Assembly: GCA_019828565.1 (NCBI GenBank)
Contig: JAHDYR010000064.1
Location: forward strand, 186,001 to 250,000
Direction of reading: 5' to 3'
Length of the DNA: 64,000 nt
From: Carpediemonas membranifera
Taxonomy: Eukaryota > Fornicata
Shown: positions 20,901-28,372 of the stretch, in pieces
Layout: each line of letters begins with the position of its first letter
How positions within the stretch are numbered: position 1 is the first letter of the stretch
Notes under the pieces: generated by a model
Databases searched by the model: none
The model's input: only the letters and a program-made list of their open reading frames with translations
Told to the model about the DNA's origin: nothing
Made by a program: the position numbers and the translations under genes

Positions 20901-21329
20901 CTCTGCCAACAGGCCCAAGTCCTTGACCGTTTGGAACGGAATCAGCGTGTCTGTCACTCCGGCACACCCATACACGGTCACCCGTGCCTGCACATACGTG
21001 CCGAGCCCTCGGGCCTTCGATCGCCCGATCCATACCTCGCACGCATTGTCTGGTCTTCGTCCGTCTCCTGTGAAAGTCTGGATCACCAGGTCGTCCGGAG
21101 GGGTGACCTCTCGTGCCCCTGCGTGCACCCGTGCGGCGACCCAGGCTGGGCTCGCCACAGCAACGTTCGCCCGCGTGTCGGGGCCGACGCGCATCCGCAC
21201 CGCCGGCTTCTTCGGATTCACGCGAACATCCATAACCAACTCCCACGTGTGTGCGTACTTCTCAGCCTTTACAGACTGCACCTTCCACCGCGGGTGACCT
21301 TCGGGGATAGGGCCCCGGGTCAGTCGGCC
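17943..21329 (-). pseudogene. pol: Element 1 pol: protease-RT-RNase H-integrase-chromodomain, frameshifted
   Basis: Four frame segments tile one polyprotein. Segment 20229-21329 has a protease-like block and RT fingers (LCVDYRRLNA). Segment 19814-20308 has the RT palm with YIDDILIM. Segment 19006-19833 has RNase H (RTDASDIGLGG, TDHRNLLYM). Segment 17943-19103 has the integrase core with all three acidic residues (VDLFSRW, HSDQGTEF, then Glu 36 residues later) and a C-terminal chromodomain (YWVEWADGSSSWEP). Breaks lie near 20385, 19830 and 19115; the last is at a run of five G. The protease active site reads PDTRAN where DTGA/DSGA is usual. The frame continues seamlessly from gag once element 2 is removed. 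Confidence 0.88.
17953..17962 (-). other. Element 1 polypurine tract
   Basis: GGGAAGGCGG on the element's coding strand, directly next to the 3' LTR: the expected plus-strand priming site. Confidence 0.6.
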
Positions 21330-21333
21330 GTAC

Positions 21334-21394
21334 TGTGCCGGGGCGAAGAGATTGGAACATTTACATAAACTGCGGACGTGGATGCCTTATGACA
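21334..21394 (-). repeat. Element 2 3' LTR (61 bp)
   Basis: Identical by eye to 25857-25917. It carries the TAA stop of the chromodomain frame (21387-21389). Confidence 0.9.
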
Positions 21395-21740
21395 TCCTAC
21401 CCCCCTTAAGCTTGAGCTTGTGGGACTTGAGGTAGTCACGTGCCGCAGTGACGTGGCGGAGCCCGTCAGCGGGTTCCCATGTGGGATCGTAGTCGCCCTC
21501 CCAGCAGACGAGGAGCTGCAGTGTGCCGTTGCGGCGACGGTGCTTCTCGATGCCTTGCACGACGTACGTCTGCTCGTCGGAGGCGGCGAGGTTCTTCAGG
21601 CGGCTGAGCCCCGACTTGGTGTTGAAAGGAAGGACCTGGTCTACGTGAGCCATGAAGGGGGCGCTCTCGAAAAAGGTCGACCAGCTGAAGGGTGTTGTTG
21701 TCCTTGATGGCGAGAATCTTGAACGGGCCGGCGAAGCCAT
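21387..21740 (-). pseudogene. Element 2 pol 3' end: chromodomain, out of frame with the rest
   Basis: Continues the integrase C terminus. Seen: TYVVQGIEKHRRRNGTLQLLVCWEGDYDPTWEP, a chromodomain. Two shifts separate it from the 1399-codon frame: one near 21790, where a third frame supplies EGDLVLLNRTKTPKL, and one near 21680 at a run of five T. Homopolymer sequencing error is possible for the second. Confidence 0.75.
21395..21407 (-). other. Element 2 polypurine tract
   Basis: AAGGGGGGTAGGA on the coding strand, directly upstream of the 3' LTR; the expected second-strand primer. Confidence 0.75.
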
Positions 21741-24700
21741 GCAGCTTTGGGGTCTTCGTCCGGTTGAGCAGGACGAGGTCGCCTTCCCTTGAAGCTAGTC
21801 GGCTGGCGGTCGGCGTTGGCCTTGGCGAGGCGCTTGTCTACAGTCTCGCGCTGCTTCTCGGCCGCCCTAGAGGTCAACTTGGAGAGGTGGGCTCGAAGTA
21901 AAGTGATGTAGGCTGAGGCTGAGGCAAGGGGCGAGTCATTGTCGCTCGGTCGGAGGATTCTAGCGACTGTGGAGCTGGGGTCGAGTTGGTCTCCATACAG
22001 CATGGCGTGGGGTGTGACCCCAGTGGCGCTGCAGGTGGTTGTGTTCAGCAGCAGCTGAACTACCGGAAGGAGGTCGCTCCAACGGGAGAACTTGTCGAAT
22101 TGGAGGATCAAACAGCGAAGATGCTTCATGACCTCCGCGTTACGACGCTCTACCAGCCCATTCGACTGAGGGTGGTAGGGGAGGGTGAATTGCTGGGTGA
22201 TGTCCGCGCTTTCGAGCAGGGCCTTGACGACGTTGCCGGTGAACTCAGGCCCGTTGTCGGACTTGATGAACAGGGGAGTCCCATGACGGGTAATCACCTG
22301 GCGCCAGAGGGCCTCTGACGCTGCATCAGCTGTGTTCTCGTCCGTCGCGGCCAACTCAGTGTAGCGAGTAAACATATCGACCATAACTGTGATGTATCTG
22401 GAGCCGACTGCGTCTGCCGGGATTGGACCAATAGTATCCACTGCGACAGTGTGGAACGGTTTGTACACTGCTGTTGTGCGGAGCTCTGCCTCGGCGAAGT
22501 TGCGTAGGCGAGCTTTCTGGCACTCGTCACATGAGGCGATGAACTCCTCGACATCTGTTGTGCAGCCTGTCCAGGTATAGCCGTCTGCTCTCAGGCGTTC
22601 GATGGTAGCCTTGGCGCCGTGGTGTCCTCTGTGGGCGATCTGTATCAGCTCCTTTCGGAGGGGTCTGCACACGGTTGAAGTAGGGATGACGACGAGGCCG
22701 TCCTTGCGGCGAAGACCGTCGCTGTCTACGGTCAGCTTGGAGACGGTAGAGTCGTCTGTCTGGTGTTTGATGAGTGTGTCATGGTAGCGGGAGTCAGTCG
22801 TGATGGCTGCGACAGTGGGCGAGGTCGAGTGACCGCAGCGGCTCAGCGCGTCTGCGACTGCGTTCTGTAGGCCGGGAACGTGCTCGACATCGAACTTGTA
22901 GTCTGCTAATGTCAGTCTCCACCGGTTGATCTTGTCGTTCTCGGATGACTTGGCGATCATGTAAATAAGATTACGGTGGTCGGTCCGTAGGAGGAACCTC
23001 TTCAGGCGTAGGAGGGGTGACAGGGTCGGGTGTGTAAGGCAAAAGACAATGGCAAATAGCTCCTGCTCACACGTGGCCCAGCGCGACTGGGTTGACGTGA
23101 ATGTGTGAGAGAAGTAGGCGAGGACCTGTGTCTTGTCGTCCTTTGTCTGCCATAGTACGCCGCCTGCTCCGATGTTGCTAGCGTCTGTCTCGAGCGTCCA
23201 GTCGGCGTCGGCGTCCGGATGTGCGATAAAGAGATCGTCAGTGAACAGGGTCTTCAGGCCGTCGAAAGCGGCGTCGTGCTCCGCTGTCCATTCCCACAGA
23301 CGGTCCTTTTGCAGAAGATCGTTGAGAGGTCTCATGTACTCGTGTCGTGTATGGGGAACGAATGATGCGAGGTACTGGAACTGTCCGAGGACTACGCGAA
23401 GCTCGTGGACGTTGGTGGGTGCAGGTAGATCGCGTAGGGCTTGGGTCCTGGCTGGGTCGACGTGTACTCCGGCCTGGTCGACCGTAAAGCCGACAATCTT
23501 GGCGCTGGTGGTGCCGAAGACTCCCTTCTTGGCGCTGAACTGAACGCCTGCAGCGTCCGCGCGTGTGAGCAGGTCGCGGAGAATGCGTAGGAAGGAGTCA
23601 TCGTCACGGGCGTAGATGAATATGTCGTCGATGTAGGGGTTGGCGCCCTTGTACAACAGTGGGGCGAGCATGCCTTCGATCTCCCGCTGGAAGTGAGAAG
23701 GCGCGTTGCAAAGGCCGAACGGCATCCTGAGGAATTCCTCGTAGACGCCCGGGGCGGTGAAGGCCGTCTTAGGCACGTCGTCTGGGTGCATGGCCACCTG
23801 CCAGTAGCCCGACGTCAGGTCTAGCGTCGCAAAGCGTGTGCAGCCCGACGCGAGGTTGAGGAGTTCTCGCATGTTGGGGATCGGGTGCCGGTCGGGTACT
23901 GTCCAAGAGTTGAGGCGGCCGTAGTCGATACAGAGACGGTAGGCGTCGCCCTTTGCGACCAGGACGATGGGGCTTGCGTAAGGCCCCTCAGAGGGCTGTG
24001 TGATCTCGTCCTGGCGCAGGCGCTCGACGTATGGCAACAGCCACTCCAGCTTCTTCGGGTGTAGGTTGCGCGGGCGAAGACGGATCGGAGGGGCGTTGTC
24101 GTAAAGCGGGATGCGCATAGGGGCAAACGAGCACGGCTGTTTGCTTATGACGGGGTCGAATAGGTGATCGAACCGACGGAGGATCGAATGTAGCTCGTCG
24201 GTCTGGGCCTTGGTGGAGAGCTCGTGTATCTCACACGCGTCGGTGTGAAACTCGCTTGAGGAGACGGCCTCGACGGGGGCGTCGAGGTACTTGTGGAGTG
24301 GGAGGCCATCGGTGGCGTCCTCCGGGCGTGAATCCGGAAGAAGTGGGATGTGGAGGCCACTCTCGGAGAGATAACCGAGCGCGCGAAGCACGTCGCATCC
24401 AATGAGCACACGTTCAGTGGCGCGCGTCATGATGTAGAGGATGAGATCGACGATGACGTTTCCAGATGTGCTGGGCAACGTGATCCGCGCTTGGACGTAG
24501 TGAGTGATGAGGATGGGCTCATTGGTAACGGACTGAACAGTAAATGGCTTTTCAAGCTCATGTGTGACGAGTTGGAGCGTCTTAACGGAGGTTGTGGAGA
24601 TGATCGTGATTGCGGAGCCGCTATCGATCAATATCACCTGTTCTTGGTCATTCACAGCTCCCTTAACTGAGAATGCAGTTGAAGCGGCAACTTCTTCGAT

Positions 24701-25840
24701 AAAGGCATCATCACAAGCATTGTGTGCGACTTCGACTTCGTGGACTCCTGGACGAGAGTTGATCAGCTTGGATCTGTCCCGGAGCACCATGTTCCCAGCG
24801 CGTCTCTCGTCGGGGCGAGGCTGTGGCTGCTGGGATGACTGTTGCTGCTGCTTCTGAGCAGCTGGTGCCGGCTGTGGCTGAGCCGGTTTGTTGGCCGCTT
24901 GGGGCTGGCGTTGCGGCTGAGGTGCCGGTCTGGCGTCGCGGGCCGCGGCGGGGTGGCCTTTGGTAGCCTGGGGCTGTCCGGGCGTGCTGCCGCGGTGCGG
25001 GCAATCAGCCTTCCAGTGCATGCCTCCACAGGAGCACGCGTATGGAGGAGGGCGCCGGCGCTCGCGGCGGGATCTGGTGTTGGCGTTCTGGCTATGTTTC
25101 GGGCCAGTGCTGGAGCTCGTGATGGAGCTCGTGCTGGAGGATGTGATGGATATGTCTTGAATCACGCTTCCGAGGACTTCACGGGCGTCAATGGCGTGCA
25201 GTATGAGCTCGCGCGTGTGCACAAATAAGCTATCGATGTCCCGGGCGCCAGAGAGGTCCCACTTTTGCTGAATACGGTTGGCAAGTGAGACCGGGCGAAG
25301 GGCGGCGATAAAAGCTTTGGCGATGATCTTATCGAGTCCGCGGGTGGGGCTGGCTTTTCTCGGGGTGTCCTGCTCACTCGGCGTGCTGTCTAGCTTCTGG
25401 GTGATGACCTTGCTGAGGGCGGCCTCGTCTTCATCCACCTCGGCGGGCTCGGGCTCTGGCTTGGCGCCGAGCTCGGCGTTGAGAAGGGCATGGGCGTGGG
25501 AGCGCAGCTCCTCGGTCTCAGCCATGAGACGAGATACGGCCTCGATCGTGGACTTGGTTCGGTCCTGCGTGAGGGCCCGGATTTCTTGGATGGTTTTCTC
25601 AAGGGTTCTCGGGAAAGAAAGAGCGGTGATTTCGGCGAGAAGTTCTGCGTCGTTGAGTGCTTCGACGTCGACGTTGCGGACAAATCGGACATGACTGACT
25701 TGATCCTCGGTGAGGCACTCGTAAGCCGTTATGACGGTTGTGGTAGGAGCATGCTTCTGCGCGAACGTGAGGGCGCGTTTGAACGCGCGAACGGACTCTC
25801 TAGAGAAGTCCGATAGTGATGGCGGAATCCAATTATTCAT
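21641..25840 (-). CDS. Element 2 gag-pol polyprotein, 1399 codons
   Basis: Single fused frame. Seen in order: helical gag (1-250), a zinc knuckle variant CSCGGMHWKADC near 270, a Pro/Gln-rich linker, retropepsin LIDSGSAITII near 400, RT with YIDDIFIY near 735, and RNase H (LETDASNIGAGG; TDHRNLIYM). Then an HHCC zinc finger (HRGHHG...CDECQ) and an integrase core with catalytic Asp near 1151, Asp near 1194 and Glu 36 residues on. The frame starts 16 nt after the 5' LTR. The last about 50 codons are out of frame with the true 3' end (see the chromodomain entry). Gag and pol share one frame, so no programmed shift is needed between them. Confidence 0.88.
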   Translation of the reverse strand: MNNWIPPSLSDFSRESVRAFKRALTFAQKHAPTTTVITAYECLTEDQVSHVRFVRNVDVEALNDAELLAEITALSFPRTLEKTIQEIRALTQDRTKSTIEAVSRLMAETEELRSHAHALLNAELGAKPEPEPAEVDEDEAALSKVITQKLDSTPSEQDTPRKASPTRGLDKIIAKAFIAALRPVSLANRIQQKWDLSGARDIDSLFVHTRELILHAIDAREVLGSVIQDISITSSSTSSITSSSTGPKHSQNANTRSRRERRRPPPYACSCGGMHWKADCPHRGSTPGQPQATKGHPAAARDARPAPQPQRQPQAANKPAQPQPAPAAQKQQQQSSQQPQPRPDERRAGNMVLRDRSKLINSRPGVHEVEVAHNACDDAFIEEVAASTAFSVKGAVNDQEQVILIDSGSAITIISTTSVKTLQLVTHELEKPFTVQSVTNEPILITHYVQARITLPSTSGNVIVDLILYIMTRATERVLIGCDVLRALGYLSESGLHIPLLPDSRPEDATDGLPLHKYLDAPVEAVSSSEFHTDACEIHELSTKAQTDELHSILRRFDHLFDPVISKQPCSFAPMRIPLYDNAPPIRLRPRNLHPKKLEWLLPYVERLRQDEITQPSEGPYASPIVLVAKGDAYRLCIDYGRLNSWTVPDRHPIPNMRELLNLASGCTRFATLDLTSGYWQVAMHPDDVPKTAFTAPGVYEEFLRMPFGLCNAPSHFQREIEGMLAPLLYKGANPYIDDIFIYARDDDSFLRILRDLLTRADAAGVQFSAKKGVFGTTSAKIVGFTVDQAGVHVDPARTQALRDLPAPTNVHELRVVLGQFQYLASFVPHTRHEYMRPLNDLLQKDRLWEWTAEHDAAFDGLKTLFTDDLFIAHPDADADWTLETDASNIGAGGVLWQTKDDKTQVLAYFSHTFTSTQSRWATCEQELFAIVFCLTHPTLSPLLRLKRFLLRTDHRNLIYMIAKSSENDKINRWRLTLADYKFDVEHVPGLQNAVADALSRCGHSTSPTVAAITTDSRYHDTLIKHQTDDSTVSKLTVDSDGLRRKDGLVVIPTSTVCRPLRKELIQIAHRGHHGAKATIERLRADGYTWTGCTTDVEEFIASCDECQKARLRNFAEAELRTTAVYKPFHTVAVDTIGPIPADAVGSRYITVMVDMFTRYTELAATDENTADAASEALWRQVITRHGTPLFIKSDNGPEFTGNVVKALLESADITQQFTLPYHPQSNGLVERRNAEVMKHLRCLILQFDKFSRWSDLLPVVQLLLNTTTCSATGVTPHAMLYGDQLDPSSTVARILRPSDNDSPLASASAYITLLRAHLSKLTSRAAEKQRETVDKRLAKANADRQPTSFKGRRPRPAQPDEDPKAAWLRRPVQDSRHQGQQHPSAGRPFSRAPPSWLT

Positions 25841-25856
25841 TTCGGAAAGTGATCAC

Positions 25857-25917
25857 TGTGCCGGGGCGAAGAGATTGGAACATTTACATAAACTGCGGAC
25901 GTGGATGCCTTATGACA
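25857..25917 (-). repeat. Element 2 5' LTR (61 bp)
   Basis: Followed on the coding strand by GTGATCAC and then the ATG at 25840. It contains CGCAGTTTATGTAAAT, close to a motif upstream of the CFAP47-like gene. Confidence 0.9.
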
Positions 25918-25921
25918 GTAC

Positions 25922-26872
25922 TGCTTCTTGTCCTTGTCGTACTCCCGGTACCAGCCGTGGAGCAGCTCCGCATCCTTAGCCTGGCAGCGGCCAACCTTGT
26001 GACCCACTCCGCCACAAGCATAACACTTGAACCTGGCCTCCCGTACACCCGCGCCTTGAGACGATGTCTGAGCCTCCTTCCGCTCAACCGGCTCATCTTG
26101 CCGGGTCTTGGCCTTCTTTCCCGGTCGGGTGACCAGGCCAGTGCGAAGCGCCTTCGCGATGCATCGTAGTCCTCGGCGAGTTCCGCTGCCCGGGCCTGAA
26201 CCTTCTCGAGGGTATCGTCGCTGACACCCTCCCTCTTCAGGTCCTCTGCGAGTGCTGTGTTCTGGATCAGCTTGCGGTACGTGCGGATAGTCTCCTTCGG
26301 CTTGGGCGTCGCCGACTCGGTCACGTACTCGAGGAACTGATTCACACGAGCGTTGACCAGCGAGACGCGTTCCTTAAGAGAGTCTCCCTTGTACGAGACC
26401 TCTGTCACGGGGCTACTCATATATTTATGGTCTACGTACCATTCTTTGTAAATCACACACTCGTCAATCGTTTTGCCCTTAACTGGGTCACCTCCACCTG
26501 CGCCATCTTGGTAAGCGTGTCCGCCGCGTCCACGGGCGACACGATGTTGGTCAGAGCGGTACGTAACTGGTCCTCCGTATCGACCGGGCCGCTCCTTCCC
26601 TTCAGCTCTGCCTCAACAGGCGCCACGAGTTGGGTCATCTTCCTGGTCCCACCAGCAGACTTGTACTCTGTGAAACGCTTGAGGAACCACCGCACACTGG
26701 CCTCCTTGAGGTCCCGCAGTGTTGGCGCCTCTTGGACGCTGGCCTCGAGCTGCACGTTACCACTTTTGGCTTCAAGAGCCGCAGTGAGCTTCTCGATCAT
26801 CTGCGCCTGTCGTTCCGATAGGGCCATGAGCTTCTCTAGGGTTCCGCTTGATTCATTGTTGTTGTTAGCCAT
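25922..26872 (-). pseudogene. gag: Element 1 gag, frameshifted
   Basis: Seen: start MANNNNESSG seven nt after the LTR, helical capsid-like region, and a C-terminal zinc knuckle CYACGGVGHKVGRC (CX2CX4HX4C, the canonical spacing). At least two frame breaks lie near 26470 and 26160; each is bridged by good coding in the next frame. The knuckle frame then leads directly into pol across the element 2 insertion site. Confidence 0.8.
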
Positions 26873-26879
26873 TGATCAA

Positions 26880-26960
26880 TGTAGCTCTTCTAGGATCCTC
26901 AATGAACGAATGAACTGCTTTAACCTGCGGGGCAGACCCAACTATAAATATCACATTACA
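26880..26960 (-). repeat. Element 1 5' LTR (81 bp)
   Basis: TG...CA ends; followed on the coding strand by TTGATCA and the gag ATG at 26872. Confidence 0.9.
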
Positions 26961-27808
26961 ACAGTGAAGACCCAGTTGTTCTCGGTGGTGTCGAAGTCGA
27001 TGAAGCCGTAGTGGATCGAATCCGGGGCAACATTCTTGGAGGCGGAGATGGGCGCGGCGAAGTCGGTCATCTGAACGTTGTCGATGATGCTAACGACGTT
27101 GGTGGCAACGACAGCAGAGAAGTCGGTGTTGATGCTGACAATGACGGCCTCGTCGGCATCGTTGGCACCGATGAGGATCTTGGAGATGCCGTTCTTGTCG
27201 TAGTTCATGATCTGCTGGAACGAAACATCGGTGGAGTCGACGGTGACGTTGCCCTGGAGGGTGAGGTCCATGCCGAACTTGAGGATCTCGTTCCCGGTGT
27301 AAATGAAGACGCTGGAGCCGTCGCAGAACATAGGCATCGGCTCCTCGGTGGAACGCCCGAGGGAAGCAGAGCTGAGCGTGGAACCATGGTAGTTGAGGGA
27401 CCAGAAAGAATCGGTGGCATTGCGGACGAAGATGTGGGGCTTGTTGTCCTCGTAGGTGGGGTTGGGTACGGGGGCGCCTGTGGGGGTGTCAAGGGTGGTG
27501 ACAAAGGTGAAGGTCTGGTCGACGGGGATGTCGATGATATCAGCCGCAGGATGGGTGAGGAGGTCCTCGACGACCATGCGGTAGAAGTTGAAGGTGATAA
27601 ACTTCCAGGGATAGCTGTTAGTGTCCATGGAGGTGGAGAGGGCGTCAAAGCCAGAGCCGTCGGCCTTGGGGAGGAGGTAATCGATGTCAGTCGGGAGGTA
27701 TCTGGTGACGTTGGGGTTAGTCCAGGAGATACGAGCAGTGCGCGATGTAGTATCGCACACAGCAACGGTGACAAGGAAAAGAAGAGCAAAGAGCTTGATT
27801 CTTGACAT
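26961..27808 (-). pseudogene. 5' part of the surface-protein gene split by element 1
   Basis: Encodes signal peptide MSRIKLFALLFLVTVAVC and about 265 residues of ectodomain with several N-glycosylation sequons and no clear family. The frame now stops just inside the LTR (ending NNWVFTV then VM and stop), so the product would be a secreted truncated protein without the C-terminal hydrophobic tail at 17444. The pre-insertion gene would encode 423 aa. A T-tract/CGCAG/A-tract element sits 29 nt before the ATG, so transcription may persist. Confidence 0.75.
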
Positions 27809-27836
27809 TTTTGCGGAAGTGGTCGCTTTGATATGA

Positions 27837-27854
27837 TTTTTTCGCAGAAAAAAA
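27837..27854. promoter_or_regulatory. T-tract / CGCAG / A-tract element
   Basis: TTTTTTCGCAGAAAAAAA, 29 nt upstream of the start of the split surface gene. Same layout as the elements before eL20 and uL6. Promoter role inferred. Confidence 0.45.
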
Positions 27855-28372
27855 TGGATCCGGTGCTAAAAAGAGCGGAGATCGCGCAAATGAATCATCG
27901 GAATATTCTGAAATCTAGCCAATTATCGCCCTTTTGCCGGAAAGCTAGCCTATCCTGCAAGAGATCCCATCGCGCATGAAACCGATTTTTTCTCTCATAA
28001 AAATTTGACTCAGTCGGCGGTGCTGGGTTGGGTTCATGCGCGTTGGAGCAACATTGACATGGTCTCAACTCGGTCATACTTGACTTACAGTGTTGTTCGC
28101 CGCGCATGTTGCAACCAACTTGCTCGTCGCAGTCAGGCATAGTTCGTTGGCGGTATGACCATCATCGTGCGTTCAAAAAGCGATCTAGCCGACCAGCGGA
28201 GTTATCTTAGCCCGTTCGGCTCGATTTGCCTGGCTTGGCTGCCGCGCCGTCCGATCAATTCGACCGGATCGATCTCCAGACATCACAACCTCGGAGCAGG
28301 CGCATCAAACCATTCATACAGCAACCCAACCCAACCACTCACCCCAAAGATATCAAAAATATCTATTTATAA
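27855..28372. other. Intergenic region, no gene
   Basis: About 520 bp. Contains one more T-run/A-run stretch near 28000 but no supported frame, tRNA or repeat. Confidence 0.4.

Larger units (their letters stand above)
21334..25917 (-). mobile_element. Ty3/gypsy chromovirus-type LTR retrotransposon (element 2), nested in element 1
   Basis: 4584 bp. Seen: 61-bp LTRs, identical by eye (TGTGCC...ATGACA, at 21334-21394 and 25857-25917), and the target duplication GTAC at 21330-21333 and 25918-25921. A purine tract sits directly before the 3' LTR, and a gag-pol frame of 1399 codons ends in a frameshifted chromodomain. It inserted between the zinc knuckle and protease regions of element 1. Removing it with one GTAC makes the element 1 frame continuous (DKDKKQ then YGRLTRG). 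It belongs to the same broad lineage as element 1 but is not a close copy: LTRs and proteins differ. Confidence 0.93.
17872..26960 (-). mobile_element. Ty3/gypsy chromovirus-type LTR retrotransposon (element 1), interrupted
   Basis: 9089 bp as found, 4501 bp without the nested element 2. Seen: 81-bp LTRs, identical by eye, starting TGTAG and ending TTACA (17872-17952 and 26880-26960), and the 4-bp target duplication ACAG at 17868-17871 and 26961-26964. A purine-rich tract GGGAAGGCGG abuts the 3' LTR, and gag, RT, RNase H, integrase and chromodomain come in Ty3 order. The coding strand is minus. It carries at least five frameshifts, so it is not autonomous as sequenced. It interrupts a surface-protein gene. 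Confidence 0.92.
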
